From the NCBI GenBank assembly GCA_027600665.1, contig JADGJL010000937.1, positions 1 to 11,820 of the forward strand: DNA of 11,820 nucleotides. The letters run 5' to 3'. This stretch comes from Irineochytrium annulatum (Eukaryota > Chytridiomycota > Chytridiomycetes > Chytridiales > Chytridiaceae). The position numbers and the translations under genes were made by a program. The notes under the pieces are model-generated. The model was not told where the DNA came from and made no database searches. It saw only the letters and a list, made by a program, of their open reading frames with translations. Below are positions 1-8,915 of the stretch, piece after piece (the first letter of the stretch is position 1; each line of letters opens with the position of its first letter).

Positions 1-1481
1 GGTGGGGACGGGGCCTTCCCCGTCGCGGCGGATTTGGACGTGGAGCCGCGGCTGAGAAAGGTCGCGATCAGCTTGACGAGGATCGACGGGCACGCGTTGT
101 GGGCGAACGGGAGGGCTATGGAGGTTGCGAAGAGGATGGGGCGGTTTCCGGCGAAAGGGCATTGGGAGATGGAGGGAGGGCAAATTGTCGTGGATGCGAA
201 GGGGGATGCGACGGGGATATTTGTGGATGACGCGATGGGCATTATAGGTAATTTCGGCGGTTGCAACTTCTCTCGTCAAAAGGTGAGTAATATTTTAATT
301 ATCCACAAGGCGGCGCGACCCCTGCCAAAACGTTCGAGGAGGATCTCCAAGCCCTGGATGCTGCGACGTCTCTCATGCTGTCTCACGGCCTCACGGGCCT
401 CCACGACGCCGGCGTCGAGCTCTCCGACATCGAGCTCTTCAAGCGCGCCATCGACCTCGGCCGACTCCCCGTCCGGAACTACGCCATGATCATCTGCCCA
501 GGCGGCTTATGCCCACAACTCCCTTCGGAACACATTCACCACGGTCCCCAGTCCCGCCTTTACGTCCGCAGCGTCAAGATGGTCATGGACGGCGCGCTCG
601 GCTCCTGGGGCGCAGCAATGATCGACCCTTACACGGACGCGCCCGACAAGACCGGCCTCGTCCGCATGCCTCGGGAGCAGATTGCAAAACTTGTCGGCGG
701 GGTGATGGATAAGGGTTATCAGGTTAACATCCACTGCATTGGGGATCTGGCCAACAAGCTTGGCCTCGACGCATTCGAGAAGGCGATGGCGAGGAGGCGC
801 GGCGGTGGGAAACAACTGAGGCCGAGGATCGAGCATGCGCAGATCCTGAGGCGGGAGGATGTGCCGAGGTTCGCCAAGCTTGGCGTCATACCCAGCGTGC
901 AGCCGACGCACTGCACGTCCGATATGGGTTACGCCGTCGATCGGATTGGGGAGGAGAGGGCGAAGGGGGCGTACGTGTGGAGGGAGTTCCTGGACGGTGG
1001 CGTTGAGCATCTCGCATTAGGGTCGGACTTCCCAATCGAGAAGGTTGATCCGATGAAGGGCATATACTCGGCCGTGACGAGGAAGTATGAAGATGGGACA
1101 AACGTGAGCGCGCAATTTCTTCTGTTCGTTCGCCATCTGCTAATCACTGCTTAGCCAGGGAAAGGTATCGACGGGTGGATGCCGGAGCAGAAGCTGACGA
1201 GGTCGCAGGCCTTGCGAGGGTTCACGTTAAGTGCCGCGTACGCATCCTTCCAGGAAGAAAAGGTGCGCGTACAAATCCTTTCAATTTGATCAGTCATCTC
1301 AATATTGATATATTGGCATGCAACGCAGCTTGGCACGCTGTCGCCAGGAAAGTATGCGGACTTTGTCATTTTCGCGAAGGATTGGCTGAACGAGACAACC
1401 GTCCCGGATCTGGAGATTCTAAATATGAGGCCGGACGTCACAGTAATCAGCGGGGTTGCGCAGTTTGGACGTCTCTTTTAG
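1..1481 (+). CDS. Amidohydrolase family 3 (YtcJ-like) metal-dependent hydrolase, 5' partial, 4 exons
   Basis: Exons join 1-247, 310-1103, 1155-1262 and 1329-1481 (TAG). Introns are 62, 51 and 66 nt, GT-AG, phases 1, 0 and 0. The spliced partial product is 433 residues. The frame is open to the window edge; family members are usually about 550-600 residues, so roughly 120-170 N-terminal residues, including the first His-x-His metal motif, are missing. Visible family marks, numbered from the window edge: RIDGHALWAN at 27-36, the KMVMDGALGSWGAAM strand, NIHCIGD with His224 and Asp228, EHAQI with His258, and LGSDFPIE with Asp322. These His/Asp residues fit the metal ligands of the amidohydrolase TIM barrel. 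The C-terminal LGTLSPGKYADFVIF stretch is the usual barrel-flanking beta-sandwich end. The family hydrolyses C-N bonds in amides or cyclic substrates; the substrate cannot be inferred. No signal peptide can be judged because the start is absent. It is convergent with the helicase gene. The family call is secure; the specific function is unknown. Confidence 0.93.
248..309 (+). other. Amidohydrolase intron 1 (62 nt, phase 1)
   Basis: The intron runs from GTAATT at 248 to ACAAG ending at 309. The frame changes from reading frame 1 to frame 3 across it, and the join gives IIGGATPAKTF, as expected before the conserved SLMLSHGLTGLHDAG helix. A second GTGAGT donor lies inside it at 283, but using that donor with the same acceptor breaks the frame. 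The outer donor is therefore preferred. Confidence 0.8.
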
Positions 1482-1759
1482 AAGTGGAGCTTACGTTCGT
1501 TTTCTGCTTGACTCTTTTCCGCAATTGTGTTGAAGAAATACAACTATTGGAGACCTTACAATGAGCGATAATCACTATTGTTTTAAATATTGGTCATCGC
1601 TGAAGAGATGCTCATTCCATAACACCCTTTGTTGATGCCATAAACGCAAAGTACTTGACGGATTACCATCGTCCTGCAGCAAGGACTTTCAATAAGTGTA
1701 ACAAAACCATACACCAGCATGAAATTTTTTTTTCGTATAAATGGCTCCAAATGAATTAA
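1482..1759. other. Convergent intergenic spacer / overlapping 3' UTR region
   Basis: This is 278 bases between the amidohydrolase stop and the proposed last helicase exon. It is clearly AT-richer than the flanking coding DNA, with a T run near 1726-1734 and several AATAA/TTATT-like words, as expected where two transcripts end facing each other. No open frame with recognisable content and no RNA gene was seen. Transcript ends and poly(A) sites cannot be fixed from the sequence. Confidence 0.5.
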
Positions 1760-1811
1760 CTATTTGAGTAAAGTTTTAAAGGCAGACAGAAAATCGGGCA
1801 GTGGTTCGACG
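1760..1811 (-). other. HFM1: Proposed terminal coding exon of MER3/HFM1
   Basis: The apparent TAA stop (1855-1853) lies inside a perfect GTAAGT donor beginning at 1856. A GATAG acceptor ends at 1812, giving a 45-nt intron, exactly the size class of the rest of the gene. The phase-2 join makes an Asp codon and the exon then reads VEPLPDFLSAFKTLLK before TAG at 1762-1760. The short Phe/Leu-rich end is protein-like. The alternative is that the first TAA is the true stop and the splice-like signals are chance. Confidence 0.6.
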
Positions 1812-4800
1812 CTATCACAAAGAGCTCAAAAGAACATTACATCACTCAAAACTTACTCCGCTTGTCGCCTTTCAGTAGGCAGCGCAATAGGCGCGGCCAG
1901 GCCTTGCTCCTCCGATATACCGCTCGCCACTGATGCAGCGGTGTTGGTATCTGTCACATCCACTACTAGCGCGATCTTCTCCTTCGCTCGTTCGCCTCCA
2001 ACTTCCAGATTTCTAAGCCAATTCTTAAACCCGTTCGAAAATAGAGACCCGCCTTCCGCGGCGCCGGCAAATGAGAGGGGAGGCGGTGAGGCCGTCAAGC
2101 TAACGGGCACCGCCAAGAAGCCCGAATGTTGCACTGAACTATCGGCAGGGAGGCTGGACTCCGTCGCGGATATCATTGTTGAGCCCATATCTACCCGAGA
2201 CACAACAGCTGGCACAGCCGCATAATCAACGTCCATGTTTGAGCCCGAGGATCGAGACGATCCCTTCGTAACGTCTGCACGTGGTATTTTCATCACGCGG
2301 CCGCTCCTCGAAGCTCTGTGAAGCCGCTGCAACTCTGCCAAATTCTTCGCCTCGAGAATCGTCCGCGGCACTCCGACGCCCGGTCTTAACGAGGAAGAAG
2401 AGGGGCGACTAAGAAGGGAACGAGAAGCCGTTGAGGTAAAGGGTTGATGATTTATATCGCTCGCCAAAACGTCGTCCAAAGTACCACCGGATCGTCGAGA
2501 TGGCGTTCCTCTCAAAGGAGTATTTCTCAGCCAAGGCTTTGAACCAACAACGGTAGTACTATCATGCAAGGTTTGCAGCTTCTCAAGTGCCGTGAGTTGG
2601 CTCGTCGCCAATGGTTTCGGTTGAGCAACATGGCTGAGATCGATTGAAGATCGGCTCCGCTCTGCAGGTGCTTTGAATTCTGGCTTCCCTTTCGGGGTCG
2701 GCGACGTTACGTCTTCGCATGTATCAGCTGATTATGAGCAGATGAAACTTCCTACCTCTTTTGCTGGTGACCTCGAGCTCTTTCTCCATCACGACATCGT
2801 CAGGCGAGAACAACGGCGATACGCCATCATCAGCAACCAGCTCGGATGTAGGCAATCGGACTGCCACGGGCCTGTCCGTGTCCTCGCGCAGGGTTGAAGT
2901 TTCCGGTGCAGGCTTATTAACAACCTTTGCGGCGTCTCGCGCATCCAAGAGATCGGAGTCGTTGTCTGATGATACGTTGTAGCTCGCGGTCGTTCGGTTC
3001 GCGTCGGAGACCAAAGGCTTGATCTGCAGCCTCTTCTTAGGCCTCCGGACCTTAATAAATTCATGCCCCAATTCCGGAGAAGAATCCCGCGTATGAGTAG
3101 TTTCCGGCGATTGCATGTCCGGCGTTTCTGAGAGCTCCTTGTTGGGATCACCCTCGGCCATGCGAGAGTCGACATTTTGGACCTCCTTTAAAAGCTGACC
3201 TTTGCGATTCTTCCTCTTGCGGGCAGTCTTCGCAAGTATTCCCTTCTTGCAACATATGTGCTCGCATCTACACTTTGATGAGCGAATACCCTTTAAAAGT
3301 CACGCGTACTTGTCCTTCTGCTTGCAAGCATGAGCGCACGGAACGCGTCCGTCTTCCAGCGGTGGTAAATTTTCAACGTCGTCGTTCACCCTCATGCTTC
3401 CTTTCTTTCGCTTTGGAGTGTCTCCTTTGCATACGATTTCGTCTTCTTGGTCGAAGTCTTGGTCCGTGGACGCACGCGTTTTGCGCCCTCCCTTCGCGGA
3501 GACACCACGCGATAGTTCGGGCGCGGGTGAACTCTTGTCAAAAGCTAACATACTTGTCAGACACCGCTGCGCAAATGCATATACCTTTCTCGATTTCGTC
3601 GAGGCAAGCTAAATCGATATCATCATCCCCCCATGCTTCATCAAAATCTATGCTTTCGGCACGCTTAGAACCCTTTGCCACGGCCTGAGCCAAGTTAAAT
3701 TTTAGAATGAAGCTTCGTCGTACCTTGAATGACAAGTCATCAGCATTTGAGCTCGACCCGTTAGCAGCATTCAAATCCGACGCTTGATGACTGTGGTCTA
3801 ATTTTGGTTGACTTAACAAGTTTGTCGATAATCCGCTAAGAGTGAGGCTTTCTTTCACATCACAGCCGACTATGGGCGAGATTAGCAAACAATTACAAAA
3901 GTGAAGACCACCGTAATCTTCAGGAGAAAGGATGCAAGTCAAAGAAGCATTGGACGGGTATAATTTGACATTGAAACGGAAATTTTGAGTCTCTTTGATT
4001 TTGGAAAACCTAGAAAACATGTTAGCTCCGTTTTGATGAGCAATCGTACATAAAGCGTCTGAAGTCGATAACGTCGTTTGAGGATGTGCCAGCGAGAAAC
4101 ACTGCGTGAAATGGTCCTCTCTTTCCGTTCAACTTTACGACTTCCGGGTTTGCAAATGAAATTGTCACTAGTATCTCGACCTCCGCTTTGTTGAACTCGC
4201 TGTACTAATCCATGTTCACTACTAATCTTACTTCACGCCAACCTGAGCTATCGTCATTTTAAAGCGTGGGAGGGCACGGGCATTGTCGAGCAGCTGCGAA
4301 AGCGTCAACTGATAAACGCGGCCAGAAGAGAAACCTTATTTCCAAAAAGGCGGTTTCGATTCAAGAGCTAGCGCATTGTCAGAATTCCATTCCAAGCGCT
4401 TAATAAGAATGAACTCACGACTTCGATTCGCTCCGCTGGTGTATTTAAAAACTGCTCAATTGTGCAAACGTCAGCGTCGCCCAGAATTTTCGCGAATGCC
4501 GGCCCGATAGATTCAATTTGACGAAGGTGTTGGCCTATACTCTTTCAAATTTGCGGCTCACGTCATTAATACATACCGCCGCTCTCCCACGTCTTAGCAC
4601 ACAGACTCTTCGATCTATGGCAAGTAAACAATAGTGCTATCAATAGATTCTTAGTACAGATCCATCGCATTACGCGCTCCAATGAAGTCATTTTTGGCAA
4701 CGCATATCTCAATCATGCCTACAGTCAATGAGTATGACGTATACTAAGAAAGCATACATCGAGCAATTCGGCTCGCCTGAGAAAGTATGATACCCGTATC

Positions 4801-7800
4801 GTTCATTAAAGCAGCGGGAGTCTCGTCGGCGAAATCGACCGACCCTAAGGTGCACTTCGAAGCTATCGAATCATTGCCGCGCAAGTATAGGCCTTACTTG
4901 GATCAAGATATTGGCTTTGTCAGCCGAATCCTTCACCTGAAATAAATTATCAGAGATTTGTGTTTGAGTTAAAAGCACGTACCTTCCCCATCAGCGGGAA
5001 CTTAACAGACTTGTTTAGGTTGTTCAAGTGGGTCTTGTCGCTGCGGAACTTCACTTCTAAAAGTTCGTGTCCTTTCGCAACGCATTCAAGCTTAAACAAA
5101 CGTCATTTCAACAAGTCGACAGAAGCACGATACTAACGACTTCTCGAAGCGTCGGTTTCACCTTTAACTCGACGATGCCTTTGACAATCAACAAACTATC
5201 GGATATGTACACAATACCTTTGACGGTCTCATATTTCAAATAGAACTTCGCCATAGCTTGCCCGCAGTCTATGACCATTCAAGGTTGGCGCCGTATGAAT
5301 GATCCAAATTACCAGTGGGACTAAGTGAAATGCCGTCATCCGATTGAGTAATTAAACGCGTTTTCGCCAGTGCCTTTATATCTTTGAGGCAAATCGCTTC
5401 CAGTTGATTTTGCTTCGAGCTTTGACCACCGATCTTGTACCGGGAGGGGTTCTTTCCGATCCTTACGTATAAAAACGTTGACTTCAACCTGACGACTATT
5501 AGCGAGACGTCCAATTCCCCAAATTACCATTCAATAGCAAGCTCCAAGTTTGTGACGGTTCCAAGTACCACTTCGGCATTCAAATGTTCGATCAAGCTTT
5601 CGTGAAGACTCAAGGAAAATTCAGATAATCGAGCTGCATTGCGTCCGCTTACCTGCTTTCGACGGGTCCGCTTCCGGCCACCATTTGCATGTACTTAACC
5701 ATGAGTAAGTTCAATGAGAAGCGCAAATTACCCGTCGCTTCCTTTCTTGGGTTGTCATAATGACGCAAGTTCCGGAGTCGTCGAATTGCGGCCTACGGGA
5801 CAATAAGCGGCAGATATAGATGAGGAAGCAACAACACCTTCCAGCTCGCCCGATCATTTGCAAAACGTCCAACTCCGAGTACTCGCTATACCCCCCGTTG
5901 ATGTATTGCTGCGTTCCCTGCGTTGCGGTGAGTTTAGGCCCACATTCGTATAAAATGCAAACCTTAATGACTACAAGATGAGCCGGAAGATTAACTCCAA
6001 CGCTTAAAGTGCTTGTTGCGCCTGAGAGTTCTTAACGGTACTCTAGTGTAAGGAGACTCACAAATAACGGATATGACGGACGTCATAAAATGTGACTCGA
6101 CCAGCTGGCGGTCAGGCTTGGAAAGACCTGCAAACTGTTGAAATTGCTGCGCATTTTCGTGTATTTACCGCCGTGGTGCACAGCAATTCCATGAGTAAGA
6201 TAACCTAATGAGGCTTAGATTTCGACGCCTTCCGATACACTTGCCGGTGAGTGATTTGTCGCCAATCTTTGCCACCATGTTCATGATTTCTTGCCGATGC
6301 GCCTCATTGCGGACAAATGGATGCTTTGCGGAATTTTGGCAATCAACAATAATTTGGTCAGCAGTCGACTGGGCGGACTTGCGAGTGGAGCAGAACTGTA
6401 GGGCAGGGTGAACATTTCGGGGGGAAACAGAAGCGTACCACCAAAGATGGCTTGTTATCGGAATAATTTCGAATAATGTCCATCACACTGTAAGCGGGGA
6501 AGTAAATTATTGAGCTTTGGCTCATAAACCTTCGCGAGTCCTTCCCTCACCGGAAATCTAACGAATGCTCAAAATGCCACACCGAGTTTTTCATAGGAAA
6601 AGCAAGAACTTCTCTCCTCAGCTTCACGGGCCTAAACTCATCTCCAAAAGTCCTTCGTAGATCGTCCGAAATTGAATTGAAGTATTAAGCCCAAAAAAAT
6701 TACATGACCGTAGCCGGCGTTCCTTCACGATTCGAAAGCCACTTGGCAATATCGTCCGTGTTCGCTACCGTAGCGGAAATCGCGATAATGCGGAACGGCA
6801 TATTGCCAGCCGTGTTAATCACGTTGCTCGCTCGTCCATATCGCATCTCGTGGTCCATCGTCCTCATGCGGCTAATCACAACTTCCAGAGTAGCGCCTCG
6901 TTTCGGTTCATTGAGAATATGCACCTCGTCTATCTGCAAAAGGCGTTAACGGCTGCCGTTATAAATATTTCGTACAAGGATTAAGCGAACGAGCGCCATA
7001 AGCTGACGGTGGTCCTTCCACTTTCTCGTCGTCGAATCCCACTTCTCGGGAGTTGTAACTCTGATGGTCAACTGTCAGCATCGCCGATGTGGTTGCTAAT
7101 TTACATAATGTTGCTTTGTTGCACCTCGGTCACACTCTGCCGATCCGTATCTCCCGTCAGCTCGTTACCTACCCCCACTTAAAAAAAAATTTGCTGTAAA
7201 CCGGTACCGACATGAGATACCGAGCTTTGCAAACTTCTTTTGCCAATCTGTCGTTCGCTCCGAGCATAATGCCTAACCAAAAGTTGCTACGTAATATCGC
7301 TGAATTTTTTACCTTCGTAGGGCCAATGTATACAATTTTGGCTCGGTCTCCCTCCTTCTCCATCAAAAGGCGGGCGATAGCTTTGCAATGGGTTGATTGA
7401 AGCTTACAAACTTCTCCTACCCATCTCCATGACGCACGTCTTACCAGAACCCGTCGGTGCTATCATTTAATGAGCAGGGCCGCAAGTAAAGCCGCTCAGA
7501 ATGCTTACCGCTCACCACGAAGTTGTCCCAGGATTTGAACGCCTACGTGTGCCGGGACCGATCAAACAAAACAGATCCCAAAAGAGTCAATGTTACCACT
7601 TCGTAACACACCGACTGCATGGCGTTGAAGTTGGGAAACGGGAAAATCGAGCGAACTTTCTCCGCTGACGAAAGTGTTAGACTGGACTTCAATATCTCGA
7701 ATAACTTACGGAGAGACTGAATAGGGCGGAGTTGAATGCCATGGACTGTTCCTGGAGCGTTTGCATAATTCGCTTTATCGGCAGACCCCGACTGCAATCA

Positions 7801-8406
7801 TGAATATTACGAATCCATGATAGTAAGGCAAAATACCCCGAACGGCTGCGGCCGGTTGCTTCCGCGGTAATTGTTCGCCGGAAGGGAGGGTGGCTGGGTA
7901 GCTCTGACAACCTGGCTGACCTGAGGGGCTCCTCGTTCAGCATAAGGCTGACTTGGCGGTGGCGGAACGTGCGGCCATGCGCCGTGTCGCGGAGACGGCT
8001 CGTGAACGGAGGACGACGGCGGAGAATAGTTGTTCGATCGAATCAGCTGCTGTGACTGCTCCGTCCACGACGCGGCCCGTTGAGTCGGCCTGGTGCTTGC
8101 CGGCGGTTGATTGAACGGATCCTCCCGGGCGTAAGGGTTCGATGGGACGTAGTAATCCGTCGGTGGCGCCATCCACGGATCTACTACAGCATTGGGACCA
8201 TTCAACGTAGAACGGTGATCACCTTCCTCGCGCTCAAAGCGCTCGATGGGCTGGTGCGGAGTGGCGAAGTACGGTGCTCGGTCGCCGCGCTCCGATGACG
8301 ATCGAAAGAGAGAAGTTCCATTCCCGGTGCGCTGCAATGCTCGCGACGGCGACGGGGTCGGGAAGAGAGGGGCGCTCATGCCGGGCGGGGCTCGGTCTCC
8401 GAACAT
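1760..8406 (-). CDS. HFM1: MER3/HFM1-type meiotic ATP-dependent 3'-5' DNA helicase, 39 exons
   Basis: The spliced frame gives about 1663 residues. The first ATG is at 8406-8404, with an in-frame TAG 18 nt upstream. Order: a Pro/Ser/Arg-rich disordered N-terminus (1-190); LRPIQSL and RSIFPFPNFNAMQS (Q-motif region, about 212-235); Walker A APTGSGKT (252-259); PTKALCSER (285-293); LTGDT (311-315); TTPEKWD (331-337); DEVH box (359-362); SAT (410-412); FCSTRK (485-490); TSTLSVGVNLPA (571-582); QMIGRAGRPQFD (608-619); winged helix (about 620-735); Sec63 domain (about 735-1030). A long charged tail follows, holding a Cys/His cluster (1182-1197) and basic patches resembling nuclear signals. DEVHILNE followed by RGATLEVVISRM is typical of HFM1/MER3 rather than Brr2 or Slh1, and there is a single helicase cassette. 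In the known family, MER3 unwinds recombination intermediates, stabilises D-loops and promotes interfering crossovers in meiosis. It is divergent from the glutaminyl-tRNA synthetase gene. If the terminal intron is not used, the stop lies at 1855-1853 and the product is about 1647 residues. Confidence 0.95.
3254..3338 (-). other. HFM1: Segment coding the C-terminal Cys/His cluster (putative zinc-binding motif)
   Basis: Residues 1182-1197 read CAHACKQKDKCEHICC, of form C-x-H-x-C-x5-C-x-H-x-C-C. The codons are split by the 42-nt intron 3309-3268 (GTACGC donor, TGTAG acceptor, phase 2). The spacing of five Cys and two His suggests a small zinc-binding module. A basic stretch, RKRKNRKG, follows about ten residues later and may act as a nuclear signal or DNA contact. 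I recall similar Cys/His-rich tails in fungal MER3 relatives, but could not check this here. Confidence 0.7.
6205..6244 (-). other. HFM1: Non-canonical GC-AG intron (40 nt) in the MER3/HFM1 gene
   Basis: The donor reads G|GCAAGT, the strong consensus usually seen for GC-AG introns, and the acceptor is CATTAG. The phase-1 join makes a Gly codon and gives KSLTGYLTHGIAVHHG, the conserved stretch between helicase motifs IV and V. A nearby GTGTAT donor would shift the following conserved exon out of frame. Family conservation on both sides makes the GC donor the best reading. Confidence 0.8.
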
Positions 8407-8915
8407 CACTCCCACGAACGGACACTATCGTACGCAAATGTCCAAGGTTGCCAGCTGTCAATATATGAACTGGTTCTCACAGATGGATTTCTGAAGAATC
8501 AGCGCGGTCGATTAATGACCGCGTGATAAAGCTTGTTCATTATTTTGCTTTAAAGCCAAGGTTAACATGTTACACATCGAACGTCAGAATGTGTTACGTC
8601 TGGTTCCATTGCACCGCTTGCACGGCGGTTGTGAAGCCTTTACCAGCGAGGGAGCCCTACTAATCGGCTCGCAAGGTGGCGCCGCGCTCTGGCACATGAC
8701 CAGCAGGGCTCAAAGGGCCCTCTCGCGCACGCCATACGATTGGAGGCACGAAATACTTTTCCTCGACTCCGAACTATCACGACGCGACCACGCGATCGTT
8801 TGTCGGAAGGCGTGGCATGGCCGTGGCCTAGCTGACGGTCACGGTGAATCACTGACGCGAAGTTTGTTCAAAATGCGCCGAACAGGTCTTTTTGCCAACC
8901 TCGAACTCTCATTCA
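8407..8915. promoter_or_regulatory. Divergent intergenic region between MER3/HFM1 and glutaminyl-tRNA synthetase
   Basis: These 509 bases separate the two start codons and must hold both 5' UTRs and promoters. The part nearest the helicase (about 8450-8570) is AT-richer and contains a TATTTTGCTTTAAAG stretch and the inverted repeat at 8503-8523. The part nearest the synthetase is GC-rich and holds a 141-codon plus-strand frame (8567-8992) with no recognisable family; it overlaps the first synthetase exon in another frame and may simply be an upstream ORF or chance. No TATA box in a convincing position was seen for either gene. Confidence 0.55.
8503..8523. promoter_or_regulatory. Perfect 7-bp inverted repeat, CGG-N11-CCG half-site geometry
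   Basis: CGCGGTC (8503-8509) and GACCGCG (8517-8523) are perfect reverse complements around GATTAAT. Within them CGG (8505-8507) and CCG (8519-8521) are separated by 11 bases, the half-site spacing known for the yeast zinc-cluster regulator Gal4. It lies 97 bases upstream of the helicase ATG and about 390 upstream of the synthetase ATG. A dimeric zinc-cluster factor site is possible. A single copy could be chance. Confidence 0.4.

Larger units (their letters stand above)
1760..8406 (-). other. HFM1: Exon map of the MER3/HFM1 gene (39 exons, 38 micro-introns)
   Basis: Exons on the minus strand, high to low: 8406-7837, 7791-7710, 7664-7597, 7542-7509, 7459-7421, 7380-7313, 7272-7212, 7168-7105, 7060-6976, 6933-6704, 6652-6551, 6487-6439, 6395-6245, 6204-6169, 6127-6062, 6021-5963, 5917-5838, 5792-5732, 5693-5653, 5608-5528, 5488-5313, 5268-5218, 5178-5138, 5090-4983, 4936-4898, 4854-4758, 4718-4658, 4614-4577, 4534-4419, 4367-4335, 4293-4243, 4204-4050, 4009-3912, 3869-3724, 3684-3585, 3544-3310, 3267-2756, 2712-1857, 1811-1760. 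Every join keeps the frame and the exon sum is a multiple of three. Introns are 38-54 nt except one of 63 nt, mean about 44. All are GT-AG except 6244-6205 (GC-AG). The least certain joins are the donor at 7211 (alternative 7220), the intron at 4242-4205 (alternative 4231-4200) and the last intron. No transcript was available, so junctions rest on splice signals, frame and family similarity. Confidence 0.8.

Noticed and set aside
283..309. GTGAGT donor at 283 as the real amidohydrolase intron 1 start
   Set aside because: With the acceptor at 309 it puts the conserved downstream exon out of frame; the donor at 248 keeps it.
507..1010. Minus-strand 167-codon frame
   Set aside because: It is an antisense shadow of the GC-rich amidohydrolase exon, which carries clear metal-ligand motifs on the plus strand.
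1764..2225. Plus-strand 153-codon frame
   Set aside because: It lies opposite the last long helicase exon, whose frame continues the spliced gene. Its Ser/Thr/Ala-rich content is what an antisense reading of a low-complexity exon gives.
4309..4334. A 26-nt intron in the helicase gene ending at TATCAG
   Set aside because: The same donor with the next acceptor (TTTCGCAG, ending at 4294) gives a 41-nt intron, also in frame and of normal size for this gene.
1853..8406. The broken minus-strand frames look like a decayed helicase pseudogene
   Set aside because: All breaks coincide with good splice signals 38-63 nt apart, motifs are intact and in order, and the spliced length is a multiple of three.
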